A stretch of 46,114 bases of DNA, taken from contig MBQZ01000020.1 of the NCBI GenBank assembly GCA_002134785.1, positions 1 through 46,114 on the forward strand, given 5' to 3'. The position numbers were made by a program, and so were the translations under genes. Position 1 is the first letter of the stretch; each line of letters opens with the position of its first letter. The notes beneath the pieces were generated by a model, which saw only the letters and a program-made list of their open reading frames with translations, did not search any database and was not told where the DNA came from. This stretch comes from Crenothrix sp. D3. Lineage in GTDB: Bacteria; Pseudomonadota; Gammaproteobacteria; Methylococcales; Methylomonadaceae. Below are positions 1-8,364 of the stretch, one piece after another.

Positions 1-89
1 TTTTTTCCAAACCAGCGACGATAGGTCTTTTCATTCAACTTACTGTAACGACTCAGATTGTTATAGGTCGCCCTGCCTCGCAAGCACAT
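1..89 (-). pseudogene. Edge-truncated transposase fragment
   Basis: Reading the minus strand from the ATG at 89-87 gives 29 open codons that run off the window edge. The residues include LRGRATYNNL, SRYSKL and NEKTYRRWF, which resemble the N-terminal region of IS4/ISH3-type DDE transposases, where an arginine-rich 'EKT-RR-F' segment follows a helical region. The upstream coding frame (stretch NYLAASLLMGG) lies in another frame and meets this one at a run of eight C at 93-100. A slippage frameshift may therefore have occurred there. Only the start of the protein is visible, so the family is inferred and the rest of the gene cannot be judged. Confidence 0.45.
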
Positions 90-160
90 CAACCCCCCCC
101 ATCAATAGAGATGCTGCCAAATAATTAAACCCCGCCTCCGCTCCTGTGAATGTGTTGATT

Positions 161-1063
161 TTATCTGCACGCTAAATTCAAATTCCACAAACCAGCAGCC
201 AAAAAGATGAATTGATCATCTTGACCATTGCGATTACGGTAAACGTGATGCAAGCAATTCATGCGTTTCAAGCCCGCAAAAACGTGTTCAATCGGCATTC
301 TAAGGGCGGAAATGACGCAATTTTCTGCCTTTTCATCCGCAGTCAGCTGTCTATTTTTGGGCTTTTTCTTGGGCATCATCACGTTTTTAGGGTGGTGTTG
401 AACGCCTTGAAAGCCTTTGTCCAGCCAAAGAGTTTGGTCTGGCGGAATACCTCGAAACGAGGTTTCTTTATCAAAGAGCTTTTTATCGTGATAACGACCT
501 GCCTTGGTAGGGCTTAGAAAAAGACTCTTTTTTTCAGGATTCCCCATGACGATATTTTTGCGCGTATGGCAGCCTTGTTTGCCTGAATAGTGTTTGCGTT
601 GGGTTTTTGCACAGCTTGAACGTTGCGTTCTGCGCTCAGTACTGTCAATCAGCAAATCTTTCTCGTGCGGAAAAAGCTGTAAAAATTCCTCAACACTGCG
701 AATTTTCCGCGCAGGCAACCCCTGTTTTTTGCCCAACGCCGTCTCCAAAACAGGCAGCAAGCGTTTGATCCAATCACAACAGTCGCCACTGTCGAGATCA
801 AACAGCATCCCCAGCACATCATAGGTCGGATATCATTTCAGATAAATCAGCACGAAAAACAACTCCAGCCGTGCGCTTGCCAGCCTTGGCTTTTTCCCAG
901 CCCCTTTTTTACGCTCACAACCTCGTTTGCTTCTGTCCGCATCCATCGCTTTTTCATACGCGCTATCAAAATCACCCAGTCATTCGTCAAACTGCTTCAG
1001 GGTTAAACCTGTCGTGGCTCTCATTAGGCGTTCTTTTTTGTCAATTCGAGTTAAGTTAAGCAT
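161..1063 (-). pseudogene. IS5-like DDE transposase with two internal TGA stops
   Basis: A 301-codon frame starts at the ATG at 1063-1061 (MLNLTRIDKKERLMRATTG) and ends at the TAA at 161-163. It is interrupted by in-frame TGA codons at 980-982 and 833-835. Joining the pieces gives a full-length IS5/HARBI-type transposase. It has a helix-turn-helix N-terminus, the LFDLDSGDCCDWIKRLLPVL segment, the first catalytic aspartate in LLIDSTERR, the second in LWLDKGFQG, and the glutamate in MPIEHVFAGLKR. Conservation continues across both stops, so these look like recent point nonsense mutations. I could not define terminal inverted repeats. The element is probably inactive. Confidence 0.85.
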
Positions 1064-1126
1064 CGTTTTTTCGCTGTTTGTCGCGGTATGGCTAGATTTT
1101 ACTGAATTTAGCCGTATTTGGCAGCA

Positions 1127-1378
1127 AATCTAATTTGTCTTCTGTTTTGGCAACCTTGATTTTATTAGCTTTTTTATTTCACACGGTACTTGAACAGTTT
1201 GATAAATGTTATCAACTGCTTAGATCAGTACTTTCGAGTCGAGAAATGTTTTTTGATGATGTTCGCGCTTTAACTCGTTATATCTGCTTTGAAAGTTGGC
1301 AGCTTATGCTTGAGGGCTTGGAAATCCCCATCCCTGAGTCAGTTTGATGTATGGCGGCGGTCATAATGAGAATTGCTG
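1127..1378 (+). mobile_element. 3' remnant of an IS4-like element
   Basis: This stretch is a near-identical inverted copy of the transposase-3' end of the element at 8365-9581. It encodes the C-terminal 70 residues (ATLILLAFLFHTVLEQFDKC onward, ending IPESV) and finishes with the same 17-base terminal repeat, cataatgagaattgctg, at 1362-1378. Homology starts abruptly near 1127, where the preceding sequence (IS5-like remnant side) is unrelated. One internal difference is that this copy reads LMLEGLEI where the other has a four-residue duplication, LMLEFMLEGLEI. It has no promoter or start of its own and is a scar. Confidence 0.85.
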
Positions 1379-1558
1379 GCGTTTAGATGCCAGTCGCACA
1401 GAAACTGCCCCAGCTGATACAATACGCGACTTAATTTGAAGCCATGAAATTATGTGCTGCCACAGGTTCTGTGCCAACAGAGCAAATCCCTAGCATAGGT
1501 TGCTCAATTAAATGGCGACAAAACTAGAATTTCCCATAAACAGTAGAGAGAACAAAAT

Positions 1559-2731
1559 ATGTCAATTCAAAGAATGATTGATCTGGATTTAGCAGGCAAA
1601 CGGGTATTAATTCGTCAAGATTTAAATGTGCCAGTTAAAAATGGCGTGGTTACTAGCGATATTCGTATTCAAGCTAGCGTGCCGACCATTCAACAAGCGC
1701 TAGCCAAAGGCGCGGCAGTGATGGTCATGTCACATTTAGGTCGTCCTGAAGAAGGTGTTTATGACGAATCCGCTTCTTTAAAACCTGTCGCTGATCGCTT
1801 AGCGTTATTACTCGACAAACCTGTACGTTTAGAAAAAGACTGGATTGATGGCGTGACTATCGCTGCTGGTGAAGTCGTGCTGTGTGAAAATGTGCGTTTC
1901 AACGTGGGCGAAGAAAAAAATAGCGACGAGCTGGGCAAAAAAATGGCAGCATTGTGTGATGTGTTTGTCATGGATGCTTTTGGTACTGCCCATAGAGCGC
2001 AAGCCTCAACCCACAGCGTGGCAAAGTTTGCCCCTATCGCGTGTGCAGGCCCGTTATTAGGCAATGAATTAGACGCACTGGGCAAAGCCTTAGAAACCCC
2101 CACTAAACCCTTAATCGCCATCGTTGGTGGTTCTAAAGTATCGACTAAACTGACGGTATTAGAATCGTTATCGACCAAAGTCGATCAACTGATTGTGGGC
2201 GGTGGTATTGCTAATACGTTTATCGCCGCTGCGGGTTTTCCTGTCGGTAAATCATTGTATGAAGCGGATTTAATCCCAGAAGCGCAACGCTTAATCGCTG
2301 CTGCTAAAGCCGCAGGCTCTGCTATTCCTATTCCAACTGACGTAGTGTGTGCCAAAGAATTTTCCGAAAATGCGGTTGCTACCATTAAACAAGTCGCTGA
2401 CGTTGAAGCCGATGATTTAATTTTGGACATCGGCCCTGATACGGCTAAGCAATACGCGGAACTATTAAAATCAGCAGGAACAATAGTCTGGAATGGCCCC
2501 GTCGGTGTATTTGAAATTGAACAATTCAGCCACGGCACGCAAACATTGGCTACTGCAATTGCCGAAAGTAGCGCGTTTTCTATTGCTGGCGGTGGCGATA
2601 CCCTAGCCGCAATCGACAAATATGGCATTAGCGAGCAAGTGTCTTACACCTCAACTGGCGGCGGTGCGTTCCTTGAATTTTTGGAAGGAAAAGAATTACC
2701 TGCGGTGGCTGTGTTAGAATCACGAGGTTAG
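1559..2731 (+). CDS. pgk: Phosphoglycerate kinase
   Basis: The 390-residue product matches the usual size of bacterial PGK, which transfers phosphate between 1,3-bisphosphoglycerate and ADP in cytosolic glycolysis and gluconeogenesis. Visible signatures are RQDLNVP near residue 20 (substrate arginine/aspartate), VMSHLGRP near 57-64, [13 protein letters not shown] with the [15 protein letters not shown] hinge region, [10 protein letters not shown], and [13 protein letters not shown] for nucleotide binding. The ATG at 1559 follows a purine-rich AGAGAG ribosome site about ten bases upstream. Its common partners gapA and fba are absent. The IS scar ends only 180 bp upstream, so an older neighbour may have been lost or separated. 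Confidence 0.98.
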   Translation: MSIQRMIDLDLAGKRVLIRQDLNVPVKNGVVTSDIRIQASVPTIQQALAKGAAVMVMSHLGRPEEGVYDESASLKPVADRLALLLDKPVRLEKDWIDGVTIAAGEVVLCENVRFNVGEEKNSDELGKKMAALCDVFVMDAFGTAHRAQASTHSVAKFAPIACAGPLLGNELDALGKALETPTKPLIAIVGGSKVSTKLTVLESLSTKVDQLIVGGGIANTFIAAAGFPVGKSLYEADLIPEAQRLIAAAKAAGSAIPIPTDVVCAKEFSENAVATIKQVADVEADDLILDIGPDTAKQYAELLKSAGTIVWNGPVGVFEIEQFSHGTQTLATAIAESSAFSIAGGGDTLAAIDKYGISEQVSYTSTGGGAFLEFLEGKELPAVAVLESRG

Positions 2732-2749
2732 TAAATATAAAGCTCATAG

Positions 2750-2848
2750 TTCCCACGCTCCAGCGTGGGAATTCATCATGCAACGCTCCAGCGTTGCATG
2801 ATGACGCTAGAGCGTCAACATCTGCATTCCCACGCCAGAGCGTGGGAA
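2750..2848. repeat. Cluster of four palindromes between pgk and rpoZ
   Basis: Four hairpins stand head to tail: 2750-2771 (ttcccacgct / agcgtgggaa type), 2774-2803 (14-bp perfect stem, loop cc), 2803-2816 (gacgct ag agcgtc) and 2827-2848 (again ttcccacgc / gcgtgggaa). The first and last are near copies. This is the REP-like 'cgctccagcg' kind of repeat that is scattered through intergenic regions of many gammaproteobacteria. It sits immediately after the pgk stop and could stabilise or terminate the pgk transcript. No U-run follows. Confidence 0.85.
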
Positions 2849-2873
2849 CGATACCCACATAAAGGTTTAAAAA

Positions 2874-3113
2874 ATGGCCAGAGTTACCATAGAAGATTGT
2901 TTAGAAAACGTAGAAAACCGCTTTAAACTGGTGTTATTAGCCAGCACTAGAGCGCGTCAATTAAGCCACGGTGCGACTGAATTTTTGCCACGCGGCAAAG
3001 ACAAAGACACCGTATTAGCCCTACGCGAAATTGCCGCAGGTCATGTTACCCCTGAAAATGTCAACTCGTTACACCGCGTCGGTGAAGTGCATGACTACAA
3101 CCCGACGTTTTAA
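2874..3113 (+). CDS. rpoZ: RNA polymerase omega subunit
   Basis: The 79-residue product begins [20 protein letters not shown] and contains the conserved ASTRARQL helix, which latches onto the C-terminal part of the beta-prime subunit during RNA polymerase assembly. The length is slightly below that of the E. coli subunit (91 residues) but normal for the family. The spoT start is 11 bases after the stop, so the two genes are co-transcribed, as is usual in gammaproteobacteria. The usual upstream gene gmk is not present. Instead the palindrome cluster and pgk precede it. Confidence 0.97.
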   Translation: MARVTIEDCLENVENRFKLVLLASTRARQLSHGATEFLPRGKDKDTVLALREIAAGHVTPENVNSLHRVGEVHDYNPTF

Positions 3114-3124
3114 CGGCTAAGCAG

Positions 3125-5290
3125 ATGAATACGCCAGATGTCCACGCACTCGAACGTCCTGAAGATAAGCTGATTGCCCGTTTATCTCAAGACTTATCTG
3201 GCTATTTAGATCAAAATCAAGTTGACGATTGTGTCCGCGCTTACCACTTTGGCGCGGCCGCTCATAGCGGTCAATTTCGCAAAAGTGGCGAAGCCTATAT
3301 TTGTCACCCGCTGTCAGTCGCTATCATATTGGCTGGGATGCACATGGATGCAAACGGCATTATGGCAGCCATACTGCATGATGTGATTGAAGATTGTCAG
3401 TTTAGCAAACAAGAACTTGCTCACCAATTTGGTGTAGAAGTTGCTGAACTGGTGGACGGTGTCACTAAACTCACCAAAATTGCTGATAGAACGCAAGCTG
3501 AAGCCCAAGCGGAAAATGTCCGTAAAATGTTTCTGGCAATGGGCAAAGATTTACGCGTTATTCTGGTTAAACTTGCCGACCGACTGCACAATATGCAGAC
3601 ACTCGGCGTAATGCCTCCCGAAAAAAAACGCCGTATTGCACGGGAAACCATTGATATTTACGCGCCGATAGCCAACCGCTTAGGCATGAATAACATTCGT
3701 CATCAATTAGAAGCTTTGAGCTTTGAAGCCATGTACCCGCATCGCTACGCTGTTCTCTGTCACGCGCTAAAAAAAGCACGCGGTAATCGCCGAAAAATTG
3801 TTGACCCTATCGAAAGCTCTATAAAAAGCCGCTTAGAACAAGCGGGTCTAGTCTGCAAAGTATCAGGGCGAGAAAAACACATCTACAGCATTTATCAAAA
3901 AATGCACCTAAAAAAAATATCACTCGCCGCCGTTGTTGATCGCTATGCGTTTCGCATTCTTTGTGACACGGTTGATAATTGCTATCGAGTATTAGGCGTG
4001 GTTCATAATCTGTACAAACCAATTCCCGGCCGCTTTAAAGATTACATTGCTCTGCCTAAAGCCAATGGCTACCAATCCTTACATTCATTACTAATGGGAC
4101 CTTATGGCGTACCCATAGAAATACAAATTAGAACCCACGAAATGCACCTCATGTCAGAATCTGGCATTGCCGCGCATTGGCTCTACAAATCTGATAATGG
4201 TAAAACTGAAAAAATTCAAGCGCGGGCTAACGAATGGCTTAGAGATTTACTGGAAATTCAAAAATCAGCGGGCGATTCACTGGAATTTATTGATAATTTA
4301 AAAGTTGATTTATTTCCGCAAGAAGTCTTTGTTTTTACCCCTAAAGGCAAAATTATCAAAATTGCCAAAGGGGCAACTATTATTGATTTTGCTTATGCAG
4401 TGCATACCGATGTCGGTAATTCCTGTATTTCTGCCATGATTGATAGGCAGCTTGTTCCGTTGCAAACGAAACTGGAAAATGGCATGACGGTCGAAGTCGT
4501 TACCGCTACCTTCGCCAGACCCAATCCACTGTGGCTAAATTATGTCACTACGGTGAAAGCCCGTTCCAGTATTCGCAACTTTTTGAAAAATTTTAAACAA
4601 ATAGAAGCGATTAATTTAGGGCGCAGATTGTTAGAAAAAGAACTACAAGCGATGAATTTGCAATTGGACATCATTGAAGAATCACGTCTACAAGCCCTAC
4701 TCAAATCGACCGCTAAGCGGTCATTAAACGATTTATTAGAAGACATTGGCTTAGGTAACAAAATGCCGTTCTTGTGTGCCAAACAACTGGCTCAAGATGA
4801 TGTCAGTGCGAATGTTAAACTCCATGATAACGACAACGTCCAAAAAACCCCGCTCATTATCAAAGGCACAGAAGGCATGGTCATCACCCTCGCCAAATGT
4901 TGTAGACCCATACCTGGTGATTCCATTATTGGTTTCTTTAACCCAGGTAAGGGTATCGTCGTTCATCATCACGCCTGCCGTAATCGCACCACCCTCAGAA
5001 AAAAACACACCAACTGGTTAGATGTGGAATGGAGTGCCGACGCAGTGGGCGATTTCCCCGCTGAATTGCGCCTAGAAATTCTCAATCAACGCGGTGCGTT
5101 AGCCACCATCGCCTCAACCATTTCTCACTTAGACTCTAACATTGAAAATGTCACCGTAGTCGATCAAGATGCCCAGATCTGTATTGATTTAATCATCCTA
5201 ACCGTCAAAGACCGCGTGCATCTAGCCAAAATTATGCGCCGCTTGAAAGAACTTCCCATCGTGTTAAAAATCACGCGCGTCAAAGCGTAG
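3125..5290 (+). CDS. spoT: Bifunctional (p)ppGpp synthetase/hydrolase SpoT
   Basis: The 721-residue RelA/SpoT-family protein makes and degrades the stringent-response alarmones ppGpp and pppGpp. The order of domains is: an HD hydrolase near 45-200 with CHPLSVA and the HDVIEDC metal motif; a synthetase near 240-360 with GRFKDYIALPKANGYQSLH and EIQIRT; a TGS domain near 390-450 (DLFPQEVFVFTPKG); and a C-terminal ACT domain from about 650. Because the HD motif is intact and the synthetase retains its EIQIRT glutamate, both activities are likely. It forms an operon with rpoZ. Confidence 0.97.
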   Translation: MNTPDVHALERPEDKLIARLSQDLSGYLDQNQVDDCVRAYHFGAAAHSGQFRKSGEAYICHPLSVAIILAGMHMDANGIMAAILHDVIEDCQFSKQELAHQFGVEVAELVDGVTKLTKIADRTQAEAQAENVRKMFLAMGKDLRVILVKLADRLHNMQTLGVMPPEKKRRIARETIDIYAPIANRLGMNNIRHQLEALSFEAMYPHRYAVLCHALKKARGNRRKIVDPIESSIKSRLEQAGLVCKVSGREKHIYSIYQKMHLKKISLAAVVDRYAFRILCDTVDNCYRVLGVVHNLYKPIPGRFKDYIALPKANGYQSLHSLLMGPYGVPIEIQIRTHEMHLMSESGIAAHWLYKSDNGKTEKIQARANEWLRDLLEIQKSAGDSLEFIDNLKVDLFPQEVFVFTPKGKIIKIAKGATIIDFAYAVHTDVGNSCISAMIDRQLVPLQTKLENGMTVEVVTATFARPNPLWLNYVTTVKARSSIRNFLKNFKQIEAINLGRRLLEKELQAMNLQLDIIEESRLQALLKSTAKRSLNDLLEDIGLGNKMPFLCAKQLAQDDVSANVKLHDNDNVQKTPLIIKGTEGMVITLAKCCRPIPGDSIIGFFNPGKGIVVHHHACRNRTTLRKKHTNWLDVEWSADAVGDFPAELRLEILNQRGALATIASTISHLDSNIENVTVVDQDAQICIDLIILTVKDRVHLAKIMRRLKELPIVLKITRVKA

Positions 5291-5305
5291 AAAAATAAAG
5301 AAATA

Positions 5306-5425
5306 TCCACGAAAAACACAAAAGACACGAAAAATAGAAGCGATTATGCAGACTTTATTCGCTTTTATTTCATCAAGAATGCCAAAATTCAGTTACTTTT
5401 TCGTGTTTTTCGTGTTTTTCGTGGA
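5306..5425. repeat. Nested inverted repeat between spoT and lipoprotein gene
   Basis: Two 29-base arms (5306-5334 and 5397-5425) are complementary with two mismatches. Both are built from the unit 'cacgaaaaa'. Inside them a second pair of arms (about 5333-5344 and 5359-5370) can also pair. The whole 120-bp unit could fold into one long hairpin located between two convergent genes, where it could act as a bidirectional terminator. The same arm sequence flanks the palindromes at 22615-22772, so this is a dispersed family. Confidence 0.8.
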
Positions 5426-5451
5426 CAAGAGCTTCTTATCTCGAACTCAGG

Positions 5452-7290
5452 TTAGTGTAATTTTTGCAATAACGCAGGATCAATTCGACAAGCACCTAAC
5501 TCTGGATGGTCTACCAAATCTTGTTCAACATCGCGCTGACTTGGCAATTGAAAGGCGAGTCGGTTAATTTTACCGTCTGAAAATTCAAACTCTATCACAC
5601 CGCCTTTGGCACGCGGACTGCCATCTTGAGTGCTGAATAATAAGATGCCGATATTATTTATCTGATTACCTTGTTGGTCGGGGATAAGTCGCGCACAGCT
5701 TAATTCGTTAATGGCTAGCCCAGAAAAAACTTGTGCTAATTGGTGGGCATTCACAATCGTACCTTCACCTGAAATAGTGATGGCGATAGGCGGTGTTTCG
5801 CTCGGTGTAGCAGGGTTAAGCAGCTTCTCCAAGCCAAAATCACCTAAATAATTTTGTAACAATACCGTCCCTGCACCATTTTTTGCCGTGCTGAGTAAAG
5901 GAAATATCTGGCTTTCCATTTCGGCTTTATTGGGATTTTTTAGCACCGACACTAATTGCCGCTCAATGGATTTAAGTGCCGTGTAGCGTTGTTCTTTCTT
6001 TTGGCTGGATTCGCCGATTTGTTGCCAGTCTGCGGCAACATTGACCGTTAAGCCCATTGCTTTCATCGCAAGATAATCCTCATTTACCAGACAGTTACTA
6101 AAGTTTTTGTCGCGGTAACTTTGTGCTGTTTTGGCGGCAACGTCATTACTCAGTAATTGTTGTGGATTGAGATTGTAGTTTTTCCAATCATTGTTGTTGG
6201 CTAAAAAATAATAAATAACTGCATTGCGATCAAACTTGTTAAACCCTAGGTCTTTCAGCACGGTTTTTAATTTGTGGCATTCCGTTTCTACCTCGGTGTA
6301 GTTATGCCAATCGGGTTTTAAATTGGGTTTAGCAGGGTGCTTAGATTGCTCAAGCAGTTGTATTAATTTCACGTCCCCCGTCGTTGATTTTATGGGTAAA
6401 TAGCCCATTTCCTCCCACGATAGATCACGCGCATCGGGTGTGCCGTCCGCGCTGGTTTTTAGTAATAAAGACGCGGTAATTTCTGGATAAACTTTTAACT
6501 CGCCGAGTGGTTTTGTTTCTGAACTGAGAATATTAATTCCGCCTTCTGCAACCGCATATACCTTAAATGAGGTTTCATTCAGCGTGCCTGTTTTACCTGA
6601 AAAACTAACAATCGCGGGTAAAGTATGTGATTCTGAACTGTGTTTACCCGTGCTTGGCGCAGGTTTTGTAGCGGTTGGCGTACTGCCTACCCATTGACTG
6701 GCAAACTGTCCAAGTAGTGAAACCCCCATACCCACACCCGTAAATGCCAATAAATTACTGGCGGTTGACATATCACCTGCCAGACTTGACATATCAACAT
6801 CACTGTTGGCACTGGAAAAAAAGCTATAGTCAACACGCGTGTCTTTACCAGAATCTAAGCGCATCCACGGAGTTAACGTTTGTTTTTTCGCATCAAACTT
6901 AAAATTACATTTACCCGAACCTGCTTGGTATAAAAAGCCAGCCGCTTCATTAGTAAACTTAAGATTACTGTTATAAACAGTAAACACCAGCGCGGACGAC
7001 AAATCGCTTTTGGTATAGGACGGTGTTCTATCCTGACAACCGCTTTTTAAACTATTCTCGCCCTTAAATTCAAATTCTGTGAGCAAGCGCACATAATAAT
7101 CATCACCATCAATGGCTGAAAAACTGGGTAAGGGTGCAAATGAGCGAGTATTAGTGGATTGCGCAGAGCTTGCATCACTGGCAGCATTTGCTGTTGGATA
7201 ATCAATAGCGACTTGCCGCGTGGATGCACAGCCCGCTAATAAGAGGCTGGTAAGTAAACTGAAGGTTAAAGACGGGGGATAATATGACAT
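5452..7290 (-). CDS. Large uncharacterised lipoprotein
   Basis: The 612-residue product starts with a lipoprotein signal peptide: a hydrophobic stretch at 8-18 and the lipobox LLAGC, with Cys21 as the predicted lipidation site. The mature part begins with a Ser/Ala/Thr-rich linker. There is a short glycine-rich hydrophobic stretch near residue 175 (LLAFTGVGMGVSLLGQFASQ) and several spread cysteines (CQD, GKCNF, ETECHKL, NCLV, LSCARL, GACRI) that could form disulfides in the periplasm. I do not recognise a domain family and assign no function. It is convergent with spoT and separated by the nested inverted repeat. Confidence 0.8.
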   Translation of the reverse strand: MSYYPPSLTFSLLTSLLLAGCASTRQVAIDYPTANAASDASSAQSTNTRSFAPLPSFSAIDGDDYYVRLLTEFEFKGENSLKSGCQDRTPSYTKSDLSSALVFTVYNSNLKFTNEAAGFLYQAGSGKCNFKFDAKKQTLTPWMRLDSGKDTRVDYSFFSSANSDVDMSSLAGDMSTASNLLAFTGVGMGVSLLGQFASQWVGSTPTATKPAPSTGKHSSESHTLPAIVSFSGKTGTLNETSFKVYAVAEGGINILSSETKPLGELKVYPEITASLLLKTSADGTPDARDLSWEEMGYLPIKSTTGDVKLIQLLEQSKHPAKPNLKPDWHNYTEVETECHKLKTVLKDLGFNKFDRNAVIYYFLANNNDWKNYNLNPQQLLSNDVAAKTAQSYRDKNFSNCLVNEDYLAMKAMGLTVNVAADWQQIGESSQKKEQRYTALKSIERQLVSVLKNPNKAEMESQIFPLLSTAKNGAGTVLLQNYLGDFGLEKLLNPATPSETPPIAITISGEGTIVNAHQLAQVFSGLAINELSCARLIPDQQGNQINNIGILLFSTQDGSPRAKGGVIEFEFSDGKINRLAFQLPSQRDVEQDLVDHPELGACRIDPALLQKLH

Positions 7291-7359
7291 ACACTCTGCA
7301 CCTTGCGCCGTGGCTTACACGGCAAATCAAAAATAATAGACAGACAACGTTGTCTGAAT

Positions 7360-7854
7360 TTAAAAAACGTTTGCGTGACGACTGAGTAACAGCTTATCGT
7401 CGATAGCAATAAAACGGTGTGCGGCGTTAATTAATGACGGCGCGGTTAAGACAGGAACACCATAGACTTCAGTGCTTACGCCATAAGATTGGTTTACTTT
7501 ATGCAGTAACAAATCAAAATCACCATCACCTGACAACAAGATAATAACATCGACTTGTGCGGCTAATTCCATAACATCCAAGGTAATTCCAACATCCCAA
7601 TCACCTTTAGCAGAGCCATCACCGCGCTGAATATAGGGCTTTAGTTTAACCTCAAACCCAATGTGTCTAAGTATTCGCTGAAAGCCCCGTTGTTTACTGT
7701 CGCCTTTGTCGATGGCATAAGCGATTGCTGCCACGACCTCACGATTAGCCGTCGCCTGATTCCAAAACCGCTGATAATCAAAATGGCGTTGATAAGTTTG
7801 CTTAGTCGTGTAATAGATGTTCTGCACATCGACAAAAATGGCGACTTTTTCCAC
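7360..7854 (-). CDS. NYN-domain (LabA/DUF88-type) protein
   Basis: The 164-residue protein has the PIN-like NYN fold expected of a metal-dependent RNase. Acidic residues appear at the usual sites: FVDVQNIYY near 7-15 (Asp9), GDWDVGITLDVM near 83-94, and LLSGDGDFDLLL near 105-116. There is no extra C-terminal domain, so it is a minimal version of the family. It starts four bases after the ppnP stop codon region on the same strand and is therefore probably its operon partner. The RNA substrate is unknown; nuclease activity is inferred from the family only. Confidence 0.88.
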   Translation of the reverse strand: MEKVAIFVDVQNIYYTTKQTYQRHFDYQRFWNQATANREVVAAIAYAIDKGDSKQRGFQRILRHIGFEVKLKPYIQRGDGSAKGDWDVGITLDVMELAAQVDVIILLSGDGDFDLLLHKVNQSYGVSTEVYGVPVLTAPSLINAAHRFIAIDDKLLLSRHANVF

Positions 7855-7858
7855 GCAA

Positions 7859-8170
7859 TTATTTTAAAAATGAACAAATGTAATCGGTAGGCGTGTTCAC
7901 TTTGACGGTGAACTTGGCATTAGCAGGCACACTAAACGCTTCGCCGCCTTGAACACTTTGCCATTCACTTTCGGGTAATAACACTTCTAAATCACCGTCG
8001 ATAATTTCCATTAATTCAGCTTCAGCGGTGTTAAACGTGTATTCACCGACTAACATAAAGCCCAATGTTTTCATACTACCATCGGCAAATTTAACAGTGC
8101 GGCTACTGACATTGCCACCGAAATAGACGTTCGCTTTTTTAACAACGGAGACATTAGTAAATTCTGACAT
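7859..8170 (-). CDS. ppnP: Pyrimidine/purine nucleoside phosphorylase
   Basis: The 103-residue single-domain cupin (formerly UPF0345/YaiE) is expected to cleave nucleosides with phosphate to give the free base and (deoxy)ribose-1-phosphate. Characteristic stretches are NVYFGGNVSSRTV, KTLGFMLVGEYTF, AELMEIIDGDLEVLLP and FSVPANAKFTVKV, ending DYICSFLK. The length is about that of the family (roughly 95-105). It is the first gene of a two-gene unit with the NYN-domain gene. The neighbourhood suggests RNA turnover coupled to nucleoside salvage, but that is inference. Confidence 0.95.
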   Translation of the reverse strand: MSEFTNVSVVKKANVYFGGNVSSRTVKFADGSMKTLGFMLVGEYTFNTAEAELMEIIDGDLEVLLPESEWQSVQGGEAFSVPANAKFTVKVNTPTDYICSFLK

Positions 8171-8284
8171 GATTTATCCTAAGTAAAGAGTGAAATTATA
8201 TAAATTTGGAAACGCGATAATAGCAGATTGTATTAAATCTTGGTTAATCACACAGCAATATAGCTAAAGCACAATAAAATAATA

Positions 8285-8312
8285 CCGTTCGTGGTGAGTT
8301 GTGAGCTTGTCG
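8285..8312. repeat. Dispersed short repeat, copy 1
   Basis: These 28 bases (beginning ccgttcgtggtgag, ending gagcttgtcg) recur at 36372-36399 with one difference. They belong to the 'cttgtcgaa'-type intergenic repeats found in many proteobacterial genomes. Here the copy lies 53 bp from the left end of the IS4-like element and lacks the complementary second arm present at the other locus. Confidence 0.75.
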
Positions 8313-8364
8313 GACAGTTTTAACAAGACACCGCCCCGAAATGACAAGTTTCCTCATAAAGCGG

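Noticed and set aside
833-982. TGA recoding (for example as Trp) to rescue the IS5-like transposase
   Set aside because: All housekeeping genes in the window read normally without internal TGA, and fbp uses TGA as its terminal stop, so a recoded genetic code is not supported.
2750-2848. Possible CRISPR array
   Set aside because: The repeats are palindromes of differing sequence with no regular spacers; there are no cas genes in the window.
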